Shown one piece after another: positions 6,825 to 15,692 of a DNA stretch of 27,943 nt. Each line of letters opens with the position of its first letter. Within the stretch, counting starts at the first letter, position 1. Under the pieces are notes generated by a model, which saw only the letters and a list, made by a program, of their open reading frames with translations, had not been told where the DNA came from and did not search any database. The position numbers were made by a program, and so were the translations under genes. Source of the stretch: a virus. The stretch covers positions 1 to 27,943 of the IMG/VR virus record IMGVR_UViG_3300032242_003034, one strand, 5' to 3'.

Positions 6825-8528
6825 ATGAAATGGATTAAAAATAGAAATCTTTTTTTAGAAGCAAGAATACGTGACGTTATTTTGCCTAGACAAGCAAAAG
6901 CAGTAACAAGTAAATGGGGTGAAAAATATCTTGATTATGAAGAGATTACTCCAACTGATAAGATTATACAAGGAACCTGGAAATTATCTGAAGAAGATAA
7001 AAATGAAGTATTAGGTGTTTTCTGTCAAACAGATATGACTGCTTTATTTCGATTATTTTCAAGTTTACCAGAACAATTCGGAAATGTTTTAAATCAATCA
7101 ATCAATGTTGAACTTTTTAGAGAGAACAAAGATACTTATTCAAGAATATTTGAAAGTTTTGATATTAGAAAACCTAAGTTAGATCAGATATTGGCTATGT
7201 TTAGTTCGGTTTTTAGAAAACTATCTATTCCTGACACTATGGCAACTTCAGTTATTTCTAAAGATGCTAATAATAGACCTATCAGAGATGAACAAGGTAA
7301 TATGATTAGAATTGAGAAGAAAGCAGGAGATTTAATTTTCAGTAATAACTTAATTAATATAAACACATTTATTGCTGACTATAATGATTTAGTTGATAAA
7401 TGTACTGAAGCAAATGTTGAAGGTTGGTCAGAAACAGACAAAATGGCATCATCAACATTATTTTCTGATAATAGAAATTTATCGAATTTTATAAACTTTG
7501 CTTCTACTAATGAGAACTCACAATATAAATTAGACTTTGAAATTTTCAATAAAGATATTTTCTTAAAGATTTCACATAATCCACAGGATATTTTAAATAT
7601 GTCAATTTCTAAGTTTTATTCTTCTTGTCAACACTTATATAATGGAGGTTATAGCAGACAAGTTTTATCTAACGTATTCGACCCAAATAGTATACCAGCA
7701 TTTTTAGTTTTTGAAACTCCTATATTCTGGGATGATGAAAAAATTTCTGAACATTTACCTTTATCGAGAATGATTATCAGAAATCTTGAATCTTTTGATC
7801 CTTCTGCTCCTACGAAATTATATTTTGATAGAGCTTATCCAGATAGAATGCAGAGCAAATTTGAGGAAATTGTTACTAAATATACTGGTAACGTAAGTAC
7901 TGGTCAAAGAGGTGAGAGATATTTATATACACCGGATATTGACTTTAATGATAATTTAGATACTCCTTATCAAGATAAACTATCATTACAAACAGGAAGA
8001 ATGATTGGTAAAAATGTTAAAACTTTATATTTAAGTCAAATAGGAAACTGGTCAAATGTTAAAGTAGATCCAAATGCAAGAATTAAAGAGTTGATAATTG
8101 AAACAACTGAGATTCCAGAATCATTATTAACAATCAATCTTACTTTAGATTGGATTAAATTTAAGTTTATTGAAATTCATACTTTAAAAGATTTTGATAG
8201 AATCAAAACAACAAATATTGCTTTTGATAAATGTAGATTATCTAATGGTGTTCTACAAGATATAAATGCTTCTAATCCAAATATTACAAAACTACAAATT
8301 ATTAGTTGTGATAATGTTGGTTCATTCGACTTCTCTGAGTTTAAAGCATTAGAAGAACTTCAAGTAATATATACCTTAGATTCTGTAGAGGATTTAAAAA
8401 CAATTGTACCTGAGAACTTGAAAAAATTAATAATCTCTGGTGATTTAGCAACAAAAGAATCTAAGTCAATCTTAGGTGCTTTAAGATCTAAAGGAGTTAA
8501 AATAGAAATTGTAGGACCAGTAATATGA
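6825..8528 (+). CDS. large unknown protein with LRR-like C terminus
   Basis: A 567-residue soluble protein. It begins MKWIKNRNLFLEARIRD, a variant of the N-terminal tag seen in neighbours. The middle (about 275-350) has SKFYSSCQHLYNGGY, SNVFDPNSIPAFLVF and LSRMIIRNLE, ending in a KLYFDRAYPDRM strand. The last ~150 residues carry regularly spaced Leu/Ile/Asn patterns (IKELIIETTEIP, ITKLQIISCDNV, LEELQVIYTLDS, LKKLIISGD), typical of irregular leucine-rich repeats. That suggests a binding surface. Its TGA stop overlaps the next ATG (ATGA), so the two large genes are an operon. It is probably a virion or injected protein, from the tag and the promoter only. Confidence 0.82.
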   Translation: MKWIKNRNLFLEARIRDVILPRQAKAVTSKWGEKYLDYEEITPTDKIIQGTWKLSEEDKNEVLGVFCQTDMTALFRLFSSLPEQFGNVLNQSINVELFRENKDTYSRIFESFDIRKPKLDQILAMFSSVFRKLSIPDTMATSVISKDANNRPIRDEQGNMIRIEKKAGDLIFSNNLININTFIADYNDLVDKCTEANVEGWSETDKMASSTLFSDNRNLSNFINFASTNENSQYKLDFEIFNKDIFLKISHNPQDILNMSISKFYSSCQHLYNGGYSRQVLSNVFDPNSIPAFLVFETPIFWDDEKISEHLPLSRMIIRNLESFDPSAPTKLYFDRAYPDRMQSKFEEIVTKYTGNVSTGQRGERYLYTPDIDFNDNLDTPYQDKLSLQTGRMIGKNVKTLYLSQIGNWSNVKVDPNARIKELIIETTEIPESLLTINLTLDWIKFKFIEIHTLKDFDRIKTTNIAFDKCRLSNGVLQDINASNPNITKLQIISCDNVGSFDFSEFKALEELQVIYTLDSVEDLKTIVPENLKKLIISGDLATKESKSILGALRSKGVKIEIVGPVI

Positions 8529-10333
8529 GAAATTTAAGATACATAAAATTATTTGAAGCATTTGATGCAAGAACATTAAATGCAACTTTAAATCACATAA
8601 AAGCTAAGGCTGATAAAACCCATTTTTTAAATGCTTTAAAAAAAATATGTGGTAGATTTGATATACCTGAGTCTAAATTAGGTGATGATTTATTTACTTA
8701 TTTACCATTTAATAGAGCTTTAAGATTCAATAATGTTATTGCTGATGATCAACCTTGTGATGCTGTTGGAGAGTTTATAGCAGGAGAAAGATGTGATAAC
8801 GGTAAAGTAAGAAGACCGTGGGGTAGAGGATTTAGAGTTGTTGATTGTGGTACTTGTAAAGGTACTGGAATTAAACCTAAAAAATCTAGTTTATCAATGA
8901 TTAAATTCTGGTTTGATTCAGAAGGTAAATTTATCACAACTACTGCAGTAGATGGTGTTTATAGAGAAACATCTGCTGCTAATACTAGTGCATTTTCATC
9001 TAATCTTACTGATTATGAAATAGTTAAAAGAATTCCAAAGTCTCGTATAAGTGAGCTTGAAACAGGTGATATTATTGCATTAGACTTAGTTAATAATACT
9101 GGTTGGACAAATGAGTTGTATCCACAAGTTGTTAGTTATGTCGCGAAGGCGGATACTTGGTCGGGAATGAAATATTTTGCGTTACAAAATACTACAACTT
9201 ATTATAATAACCATCCTAGAAATACTAATGGTTGGAATCAAATAGCAAGTAGATTTTGGCAAATGAGTCAATCTAGAGTTAATAATATTAACTTATTAAA
9301 ACCAAAAGCTAATGCAGCTGGTTTAGATCCTTATGGATATAATACTTCATTTGAATTAGATAACTTCCGTATTAAACCAGTTCAAATAAATGCTTCTGTA
9401 AAAGATGCTAATTTTGCAATTATCTTAGATTTTAATAAATTGATGAATTTTGCACCAGAGAAAAAGAAAAGTGAAATTATTTCTGATAGAACTGAAATGA
9501 AGTCAGGCGCTTTAGCTCTTATGTCTGATGAAGATATTAAGAAAACTAATATTAAAAGATACTTTGATAAAATTGCTCAAGGTTTCCAATTAAGAGGTGA
9601 ATTAGACGATATTTCTAAGTTTAATAGAATGACTGCAAGATTATTAGGTAGAAATGCCACTTACTTCCTAAATTATTCATCTAGTGATACGATCAGTACT
9701 GGTTTAGGTAGTATAGCAACTCAAATTTTTAAAGTTATTAAAAAGATTAAATCTGCAGAAAGAGAAGACGCTAAACTAGTAGAACAAGGTTCTGAACCTA
9801 CTGCGATGAATGCTTTGAAAAACAATTATGAATTCAAAAATGATGTTGAATATATCAATACTAACTATAAGGACTTATTAGATTGGTCTAATAAAACGAA
9901 TGAACATACTAATAAACTTCTTAAAAAATTTAGAAAAAAAATTGAAGAGACTTCTGCAGAAGGACAGAAAGAAAAAGACCTAAAAGTTTTAGATAATTTA
10001 GATAGATTATCTTTAGAAATAGGTCGTTATATATCCTCTATTTCAGTTGATACATTGTCTGATATTGAATTTTTACAACAAGAGATTAATTCAATAAGAC
10101 AAATGTTTAGATCAGAAAGAACTGGTTTGGGTAGTTTAAATAATTTCTTTGATAGAATGAGACCAGGTAGTTATTATAACAGTCCGGATTATTTATATTC
10201 TACATTTACTGATAAAAGAACTTACTTTGGAAATGTAAATAATGGTATCACAGTTATGATAAACGTTATTAGAAGAAAACAAGGACAATTAGCGGAAGCA
10301 GAAACTAATGAAGCATTTAAAAATATACGATAA
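8525..10333 (+). CDS. large unknown protein with Cys motif and CTS-like tag
   Basis: A 602-residue protein beginning MRNLRYIKLFEAFD, the clearest form of the shared N-terminal tag. A Cys cluster (C78, C90, then CGTCKGTG at C108 and C111) is like a DnaJ-type or rubredoxin-like zinc site. It is followed by a beta-rich region containing WTNELYPQVVSYVAKADTW. The C-terminal third is helical and coiled-coil-like (residues about 420-540, KNKTNEHTNKLLKKF region). No enzyme motif is visible. It is coupled to both neighbours: ATGA with the gene before, and a 26-nt overlap with the isochorismatase-like gene after. Packaging in the head is an inference from the tag. Confidence 0.82.
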   Translation: MRNLRYIKLFEAFDARTLNATLNHIKAKADKTHFLNALKKICGRFDIPESKLGDDLFTYLPFNRALRFNNVIADDQPCDAVGEFIAGERCDNGKVRRPWGRGFRVVDCGTCKGTGIKPKKSSLSMIKFWFDSEGKFITTTAVDGVYRETSAANTSAFSSNLTDYEIVKRIPKSRISELETGDIIALDLVNNTGWTNELYPQVVSYVAKADTWSGMKYFALQNTTTYYNNHPRNTNGWNQIASRFWQMSQSRVNNINLLKPKANAAGLDPYGYNTSFELDNFRIKPVQINASVKDANFAIILDFNKLMNFAPEKKKSEIISDRTEMKSGALALMSDEDIKKTNIKRYFDKIAQGFQLRGELDDISKFNRMTARLLGRNATYFLNYSSSDTISTGLGSIATQIFKVIKKIKSAEREDAKLVEQGSEPTAMNALKNNYEFKNDVEYINTNYKDLLDWSNKTNEHTNKLLKKFRKKIEETSAEGQKEKDLKVLDNLDRLSLEIGRYISSISVDTLSDIEFLQQEINSIRQMFRSERTGLGSLNNFFDRMRPGSYYNSPDYLYSTFTDKRTYFGNVNNGITVMINVIRRKQGQLAEAETNEAFKNIR

Positions 10334-10925
10334 TTTTCAAAATCAACAAACATTGATAATCGTTGATGTACAAAAGAGTTTTCGTAAGTTTTTTACGGAA
10401 ATGTATTTACATGAATTAAAGAACTATTGTAAGAAGTTTGAATCTGTTTATCAAATTTGGGACAACCACGTCGACGGAAAACACGTAGATAAAGATTATT
10501 TATATGATGAAAATCCAGACATTCCGGTACATAAAGATTTATATCGTTTTCCTAATCAAAAAGATTTGATTGAAAAGAGATATAACTATGATGTCGATGT
10601 GGATTTCTATAAAAAGATTCTATCTAAAGAAGTTTATACTGATTTAAAGCAAAAAGAAACTAATAAACAATTAAAAAGAGGTGATACTTTTAACACTAAA
10701 GAAGGCACATTTATAGTTTATATTGGAAATAATCATCAATGGTATCACTTACCAAAAAAATTACAAGAACTTTTCACTAAATTAAAGGGACAAGAAGTTG
10801 TAATGGTTGGTGGTTCTGATTCAGAATGTTTTTTAGATGTTGAAACTGCTGCTAAATCATTTGGTGTTAAAATAAAAAGAGATTTCAAATATATCTACTC
10901 GGCAAATCATTGTCCGATTAAATAG
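10308..10925 (+). CDS. isochorismatase-like (nicotinamidase-type) hydrolase
   Basis: A 205-residue cysteine hydrolase of the isochorismatase superfamily, whose members cleave amides such as nicotinamide. The Asp-Lys-Cys triad fits D20 in TLIIVDVQKSF, K90 in LIEKRYNYDVDVDF and C174 in GGSDSECFLDVETAA. The metal/aspartate-rich loop is DNHVDGKHV. Nicotinamidases feed NAD salvage, which could matter against NAD-depleting defences, but the substrate cannot be read from the sequence. The start lies inside the upstream gene, and the N terminus MKHLKIYDNF is a weak version of the shared tag. Its 3' end overlaps the convergent amidoligase-like gene by 8 nt with no terminator. Confidence 0.85.
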   Translation: MKHLKIYDNFQNQQTLIIVDVQKSFRKFFTEMYLHELKNYCKKFESVYQIWDNHVDGKHVDKDYLYDENPDIPVHKDLYRFPNQKDLIEKRYNYDVDVDFYKKILSKEVYTDLKQKETNKQLKRGDTFNTKEGTFIVYIGNNHQWYHLPKKLQELFTKLKGQEVVMVGGSDSECFLDVETAAKSFGVKIKRDFKYIYSANHCPIK

Positions 10926-11976
10926 TTGATATAAACTTATATAATTTTTTCAAATACTCTTTTCTTTTAAATGATTTATTCGTCATTAGATAAGCAATAT
11001 AACAAAAGTAATAAACTTTATCAATTAGTGTTTGTTCTATTATTTCTCCACCTGGATATCTAAATTCAACATAGTTATAATCTCCAATTCTTGTAATATT
11101 AAATCCAAAGTTTTTATAACCTTGTTTTTTCATAATAGATAGAATATAATCACCGAAATAATCTTCTAATTTTTTTAAATCTTGAAACTGTGAGTGTTTC
11201 ATTACTTTTTGTTTATTACTTTCTATTTCAGATTTTAAATGTGGTAGTATAGACTTAGTATAGAAAGATTTTTCTCTCCACTCCATATTTTTAAATGTAA
11301 ATGATTCTTCACCTACATCTGAAATCATTAAAACTCCTTTTAGTATATTCCATTCTACTTTGCGGTCAAATCCTATATTAATGTGAATACCAGTTCTTTT
11401 ATTCATTTGCCAGTAATCTTGTTTGTTAAATTCAGAGTAAAAATCCTTTATTAGTTCAATTGTCTCATCAATTCCATTTAAGTAAGTCTTCATTGAAAAT
11501 TCAATACCTCTATTTAATGTATTGTCTAATTCATATTTGAGTTTATTATCCCATTTATTAAAAAATAATGGTAGGTTTTCTTTTAATTTATCTGTTAAGT
11601 ATTCGATGTTATCTGATATAACATAAGTCATATAATCTGATTGAATAACTTGTATTAGATTATTCTCAAATCCCTCATCATATTCATCAAGATACTCATC
11701 TAATATTTCAATATTGTCTTCATCATCTCCAAAGTCTAATGAACTTAAAATTTCATCAACAAGTGCAAACATTTTTTGTTTATTACCTTTACACTCATCA
11801 TTTATATATCTTGTAGTATTTTCTTTTGCAATTTGAATAAATTTTGCTGGAGATATAGATTCATCAGGATTTGAAGTATCTTCTGTTTCTAATTCAAATT
11901 CTAATGCTATTGTAAAACTATCGGATATAGTTTTAATAACTTCTTTATCTTTATTATTAAACTCTAATATTAACAT
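10918..11976 (-). CDS. amidoligase-like (COOH-NH2 ligase) protein
   Basis: A 352-residue protein with three landmarks of the glutamine-synthetase-fold amidoligase family: an N-terminal ALEFELE (24-30), TGIHINIGF (195-203) and VEFRYPGG (303-310). The family forms amide or isopeptide bonds using ATP, and the Glu/His/Arg residues in these motifs bind metal and ATP. A long acidic insert (residues about 82-104, DFGDDEDNIEILDEYLDEYDE) sits between the first two motifs. The gene is 9 nt downstream of gp25 and co-oriented with it. Its target is unknown; it could modify a peptide, polyamine or protein. Confidence 0.72.
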   Translation of the reverse strand: MLILEFNNKDKEVIKTISDSFTIALEFELETEDTSNPDESISPAKFIQIAKENTTRYINDECKGNKQKMFALVDEILSSLDFGDDEDNIEILDEYLDEYDEGFENNLIQVIQSDYMTYVISDNIEYLTDKLKENLPLFFNKWDNKLKYELDNTLNRGIEFSMKTYLNGIDETIELIKDFYSEFNKQDYWQMNKRTGIHINIGFDRKVEWNILKGVLMISDVGEESFTFKNMEWREKSFYTKSILPHLKSEIESNKQKVMKHSQFQDLKKLEDYFGDYILSIMKKQGYKNFGFNITRIGDYNYVEFRYPGGEIIEQTLIDKVYYFCYIAYLMTNKSFKRKEYLKKLYKFISTI

Positions 11977-11985
11977 AATAATTTA

Positions 11986-12369
11986 TTAATTTACCGTTGC
12001 AAAAATTTCGTAGTCATTAATACTAAAACTAACTACCATATATTCTTGATGTCTTTCAGGATCATCAAAAAATTCTACTGATAAATCATACCCTATACTA
12101 TCAATTTCTGGTATATAATCTGCAATTTGTGCTCTTATATCACCTTCAACAGATTCTGCTGATAATTTTGTTTCGTGTAGTAATAAAGTTAAATCTGCAC
12201 CAAAGTTAGGTTCTCCCAGAACTTCACCTTTATTAGTAAAAATAATCATTTCATATTTTTGAACGATAACTTTTACTACATCATCCTCAATAAGTTCTGT
12301 ATTTATAAACATTGGATGTCCTGGGTAACAGATATAAAAGTCTATAAAATTAAAATTATAATTTGCCAT
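11986..12369 (-). CDS. 25: baseplate wedge protein, gp25-like
   Basis: A 127-residue protein of the GPW/gp25 family (T4 gp25 is 132 aa), a baseplate wedge component that joins the wedge to the sheath start. The family core is visible: IIFTNKGEVLGEPNFGADL (about 41-59) followed by a helix and IRAQIADYIPEIDSIGYDL. The start has the proposed late promoter immediately upstream, as expected for a tail gene. It is followed after 9 nt by the amidoligase-like gene on the same strand. Confidence 0.88.
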   Translation of the reverse strand: MANYNFNFIDFYICYPGHPMFINTELIEDDVVKVIVQKYEMIIFTNKGEVLGEPNFGADLTLLLHETKLSAESVEGDIRAQIADYIPEIDSIGYDLSVEFFDDPERHQEYMVVSFSINDYEIFATVN

Positions 12370-12373
12370 AAAT

Positions 12374-12384
12374 TATATATAAAA
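12374..12384 (-). promoter_or_regulatory. candidate late promoter box (ATATATA-N4-ATG)
   Basis: TTTTATATATA on the minus strand, then ATTT, then the gp25 ATG. Confidence 0.5.
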
Positions 12385-12396
12385 TTTTAATATATA
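12385..12396 (+). promoter_or_regulatory. candidate late promoter box TTTTAATATATA
   Basis: TTTTAATATATA on the plus strand lies back to back with the gp25 box, 51 nt before the ATG at 12448. A second AATATATAA lies nearer the gene, so the active site is uncertain. Confidence 0.35.
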
Positions 12397-12447
12397 CTTA
12401 GTGATATATTTGATAAATAATATATAATAAAAAAATAACTAAAAATA

Positions 12448-13269
12448 ATGAGATTTTTAAAAAGTTTCAAAATTTTTGAGAATAAGAAATTTTGTACTAA
12501 GTGTGGTGCTGAATTAGATTTAAAATCTAGATTTTGTACTAAGTGTGGTGTAAAACAAAGTATGACGAACAGACCAAAGTCTGATGATGAGAAATCTGTA
12601 CTTGTCAAGTTAAATGATACTAAAATAGATTTAAAAGAAAAAATTAGTCTTATAATCTCAACTTATGAAGGGGATCTTATCCAACATACGGATCTAGATA
12701 AAAAAGCAATTGATATTATAGATGAATATCAAAAGAAATATGGATTCGATGAATCTTATAAGAAAGCAATTAAGTTACAAAAAAAATCTATGTTGATAGG
12801 AACAATAGAACTTTATAAAAGTAAATCTCAAGATCCTGAGTATAGAAAATCATTAGACTCTATCATACATCAATTTCATGACAAAGATGTGGATGATTAT
12901 GATGATAGTTCAATAATGATTAAAAGTCTATTACTTGATCAGGCACGTTTTTCTTCATCTAAAGAAAAAGGAAAACTTTGGAAAGATCTATATATGAAGT
13001 TAGCAAATAGTTATCAGAAAGATTCAAAGGGTAATAATGGACAAAAATTATTTGGTCAAATGTTGATGTTAGATATTATGGTAAGTAGAGCATCAAAATA
13101 TCCAGACCATAAAGTAGAGTTTGATAAAATATTTCAGGAGTATTTAAAGGATGAAGATGGTTCAGAACTTCTAAAAAAGACATATGCTAAAGAATCTGAG
13201 ATAAAAAAACAAAAAAGTGGTGTTCCTAACCATAGATTTGATTCTTCTGGAAAAGAAATTAAAAGATAA
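12448..13269 (+). CDS. zinc-ribbon protein with CTS-like tag
   Basis: A 273-residue protein with two parts. The N terminus MRFLKSFKIFE matches the shared tag and ends in IFE, a plausible prohead-protease site. Immediately after are two CxxC knuckles (C16/C19 and C30/C33, FCTKCG twice), a zinc ribbon. The rest is a helical, lysine- and aspartate-rich body (KSKSQDPEYRK, KDVDDYDDSS) without enzyme motifs. A double-CxxC ribbon is common in nucleic-acid- or protein-binding modules. The tag suggests packaging with the DNA; that is inference. The coding DNA of the two knuckles includes an exact 20-base repeat. Confidence 0.82.
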   Translation: MRFLKSFKIFENKKFCTKCGAELDLKSRFCTKCGVKQSMTNRPKSDDEKSVLVKLNDTKIDLKEKISLIISTYEGDLIQHTDLDKKAIDIIDEYQKKYGFDESYKKAIKLQKKSMLIGTIELYKSKSQDPEYRKSLDSIIHQFHDKDVDDYDDSSIMIKSLLLDQARFSSSKEKGKLWKDLYMKLANSYQKDSKGNNGQKLFGQMLMLDIMVSRASKYPDHKVEFDKIFQEYLKDEDGSELLKKTYAKESEIKKQKSGVPNHRFDSSGKEIKR

Positions 13270-13274
13270 AAGAT

Positions 13275-13303
13275 TAAAAACCCCAGTTAGACTGGGTTTT
13301 TTA
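13275..13303. terminator. rho-independent terminator
   Basis: A-run, ACCCCAG, loop TTAGA, CTGGGTTTTTT. It has a GC stem (CCCAG/CTGGG) with one unpaired C, and sits between convergent genes. Confidence 0.75.
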
Positions 13304-14258
13304 ATATATCTCTAAATTTTCCTATAATTGTAATCCCTAATATAAGAGGATCTGTTGCACCTTCTAATTTAGATGAATAGTCTGCAATTACATAAGCAGT
13401 TTCAAATAATTTATTGACACTTTCTTTTTTCTCTGTAATACACCAATCAATAAAAGGTTTTCCTAATAACTTAATCATTACATCAATTTTCTCTGCACCA
13501 AAGTTTGACATTAGAAAATGATAAGTTTTTTCAAAATCTAATTCTTCATATAAAGTATTGTAAAGTTCTAACTTTACTTTGTTAGAAACATTACCTGTTC
13601 CATCACTTATTGCACCAGTATCTAAATAACTTTGTACTTCTACTAATGTAGAACGAAAGTCTGGAAACTTTTTAGTAATAATGTTAATTAAATCCTCTTT
13701 AGGTATTTCTGCATCTTCTTTAGGAAGAACTTCGTTTATAATCTTTTTATAGATTTCTTGTTTTAAAAATCTTTCTTCTTCGATATTTTGACAATCAAAA
13801 CCAATCTGTTTAATTCTTGATTTTAATCCATCTGATATTTTATTGATGTGATTCGTAGTAATGATAAAACGAACATTTTTATTATATCTTTCTATGAATG
13901 CTTTAAATGCGTCTTGGAAGTTTGTAGAAACTCTTTCAAACTCATCTAAGAATACATACTTAATATCTGAATTTGTATCCATCATTGGTGTAAACTTACA
14001 AAAGTTATCAATTTCAGTTCTAAGAACATCAATAGATGTGTCCATAGAACAGTTTAGTTCTAAATAAGGAGTTTCTTTTGAGTATCTTCCAATTAAAATT
14101 CTAGCTAAACTTGTTTTACCGGTTCCGTAGTGACCGTGAAAGATATAGTGTTGGTTGACACCATTTTCTAATTCTTTTTTAATTCTTGGAAGTAATATAA
14201 TGTCGTCAATAGTTTTCGGACGCCATTTTTCCCATAATAATAATTTATTTACTGACAT
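13287..14258 (-). CDS. 44: DNA clamp loader AAA+ subunit, gp44-like
   Basis: A 323-residue AAA+ ATPase (T4 gp44 is 319 aa) that loads the sliding clamp for replication and, in T4, for late transcription. The family order is intact: RPKTIDDI near the start, Walker A GHYGTGKT (42-49), Walker B YVFLDEFE (101-108), sensor 1 FIITTNHINKI (131-141), and the arginine-finger region SRI (147-149), which replaces the usual SRC. The C-terminal collar domain is present. Its small partner (gp62) is not in this window. The gene is transcribed alone on the minus strand against the zinc-ribbon gene. Confidence 0.95.
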   Translation of the reverse strand: MSVNKLLLWEKWRPKTIDDIILLPRIKKELENGVNQHYIFHGHYGTGKTSLARILIGRYSKETPYLELNCSMDTSIDVLRTEIDNFCKFTPMMDTNSDIKYVFLDEFERVSTNFQDAFKAFIERYNKNVRFIITTNHINKISDGLKSRIKQIGFDCQNIEEERFLKQEIYKKIINEVLPKEDAEIPKEDLINIITKKFPDFRSTLVEVQSYLDTGAISDGTGNVSNKVKLELYNTLYEELDFEKTYHFLMSNFGAEKIDVMIKLLGKPFIDWCITEKKESVNKLFETAYVIADYSSKLEGATDPLILGITIIGKFRDILKNPV

Positions 14259-14305
14259 ATTTTATCTCATTTTCTCATGAGTATATCTAAAAATATCAAA
14301 AAAGT

Positions 14306-14866
14306 TTATACTCTTGGACGTCCAACTAAGTATTCTTCTTCTGTATGAGTACCATCTGGTAAAGTTCTAGTATAAACACCGTCACCAATCCAATTTATTT
14401 CAGAGTGAGGAAAAACTTTACTTACTGTTTGTTTATCACAGTATCTACAATCTGCTCCTATAAGTATTTCAGCAGGTCTTCCAGACACTTCTATCCAAAA
14501 TCCTTCTCTATGTAATAAAGTAATTAATTGTTTCATTAATTCTTTTCTAGCTTCTTTTGTTCCATCGTGACCCCAACCAGAAATTTTATGCCCATGAAAT
14601 TCTCTTGAAAATATTACAACGTCTGCATTAGGATCTTTATCTATATCAACTGCTGTCCAGAAAGTTAGATCCGTATCATTTACAACTGCCTCTGGTGATG
14701 AGATTCTAACGTGGCCACCAATTGGCTTATAAGCTAGATCAACAATCTCCCATATTTCTTTTTTTAGTTTACTTCTATCGTCCAAAGTAAGTTCTATCCA
14801 TTTATTCTTATCGTATAAATCGGAAAAAGTAAAGTCTTCAAATAGTTTAATGTAATTCATTTTCAC
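14306..14866 (-). CDS. unknown protein with CTS-like tag
   Basis: A 186-residue soluble protein. The N terminus MKMNYIKLFEDF is the shared tag, ending in LFE|D. The core has a strand-rich stretch GGHVRISSPEAVVNDTDLTFWTAVDIDKDP, GHKISGWGHDGT and GFWIEVSGRPAEI. The layout (GGH, W..VDIDKDP, conserved GHDG) recalls GNAT-type acyltransferases but lacks a clear acetyl-CoA P-loop, so I leave it unnamed. Two Cys pairs (CRYC) occur near the end. It overlaps the upstream tagged gene by 20 nt. Confidence 0.78.
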   Translation of the reverse strand: MKMNYIKLFEDFTFSDLYDKNKWIELTLDDRSKLKKEIWEIVDLAYKPIGGHVRISSPEAVVNDTDLTFWTAVDIDKDPNADVVIFSREFHGHKISGWGHDGTKEARKELMKQLITLLHREGFWIEVSGRPAEILIGADCRYCDKQTVSKVFPHSEINWIGDGVYTRTLPDGTHTEEEYLVGRPRV

Positions 14867-15644
14867 TCCATTTTTTTAGTAAGTCTAATGCTAATCTTCT
14901 TCTTCGACCAATTGGTATAACAATATCAGTTCTATTTATTTCTTTCCCATGTTTTTTAAAAAATTCAGTTCTGCTATTACTATCAATGCCTAATTCAGTA
15001 AAGTCATCATCAGTTAGTATAGGTTCACTTTTATATGGTTTACTTTCTTTGGTTTCTATAGATTTTATATGTTTTTTATGATGACAAGGGTATTCCGTCC
15101 AAACTTGTAATGTTTCTCCTTCTTCTTTAGACATTTTAAGTAGTTCATCATAAGTTAATGTTCCGACTACACCACCATCAATTAACATTTGTTGATATTC
15201 TGTAATTGCTTTCATAAATCCATCTTTATCTTCGTAATAATCTGGAAAAGGTTTAATTGTTTTACCTAGAAAATCTTTAGCAGTTCGGTCTACAAAAAAC
15301 CAAGTACTTCCTAATCCACCGTTTCTTAATTCTTTATTGAATCCAAAAATAGCACCTTCTTGAGGTATAATATCAAATGCAGTTCCATACCAAGCAATTG
15401 AACTATCTTCTTCTTGTCTAAAATACATATGTACTGATTTTAAAGGATGTGGGATTCCTAATTTAGAATAATTATTTATAAATTCAATATAATCTTCATC
15501 AATTGAATTTCCGGAACTTACTGTACGTAATTTAGGATCATCAATATATTCATCTTTATCAATTTTAACTCCTCTTACTAATGTTCCATTAAATACATCA
15601 GGAAATAGATTATTAAAATCTTCAAATATTTTCAAGTATTTCAT
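14847..15644 (-). CDS. unknown protein with CTS-like tag
   Basis: A 265-residue protein starting MKYLKIFEDF, nearly identical in pattern to the tag of the gene it overlaps. After the tag come TLVRGVKIDKDEY, WYGTAFDIIPQEGAIFGF and STWFFVD. The 'RG' early strand is reminiscent of ADP-ribosyltransferases, but the STS and ExE motifs cannot be found, so I do not call it one. The C terminus is very basic (RRRRLALDLLKKW). The box TTTTTATATATA lies five bases upstream of its ATG. Two overlapping tagged genes suggest a cargo operon. Confidence 0.78.
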   Translation of the reverse strand: MKYLKIFEDFNNLFPDVFNGTLVRGVKIDKDEYIDDPKLRTVSSGNSIDEDYIEFINNYSKLGIPHPLKSVHMYFRQEEDSSIAWYGTAFDIIPQEGAIFGFNKELRNGGLGSTWFFVDRTAKDFLGKTIKPFPDYYEDKDGFMKAITEYQQMLIDGGVVGTLTYDELLKMSKEEGETLQVWTEYPCHHKKHIKSIETKESKPYKSEPILTDDDFTELGIDSNSRTEFFKKHGKEINRTDIVIPIGRRRRLALDLLKKWSENELH

Positions 15645-15649
15645 AAATC

Positions 15650-15661
15650 TATATATAAAAA
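15650..15661 (-). promoter_or_regulatory. candidate late promoter box (ATATATA-N5-ATG)
   Basis: TTTTTATATATA on the minus strand, then five bases (GATTT), then the ATG at 15644. It is divergent from the box at 15676. Confidence 0.5.
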
Positions 15662-15675
15662 TTAGAGAGTTATAT

Positions 15676-15688
15676 TTTTTAATATATA
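15676..15688 (+). promoter_or_regulatory. candidate late promoter box (ATATATA-N4-ATG)
   Basis: TTTTTAATATATA, then TCTT, then the gp15 ATG at 15693. Confidence 0.55.
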
Positions 15689-15692
15689 TCTT

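Noticed and set aside
14847-15644. ADP-ribosyltransferase (Alt-like)
   Set aside because: Only an early RG is seen; the STS and ExE motifs are not recognisable.
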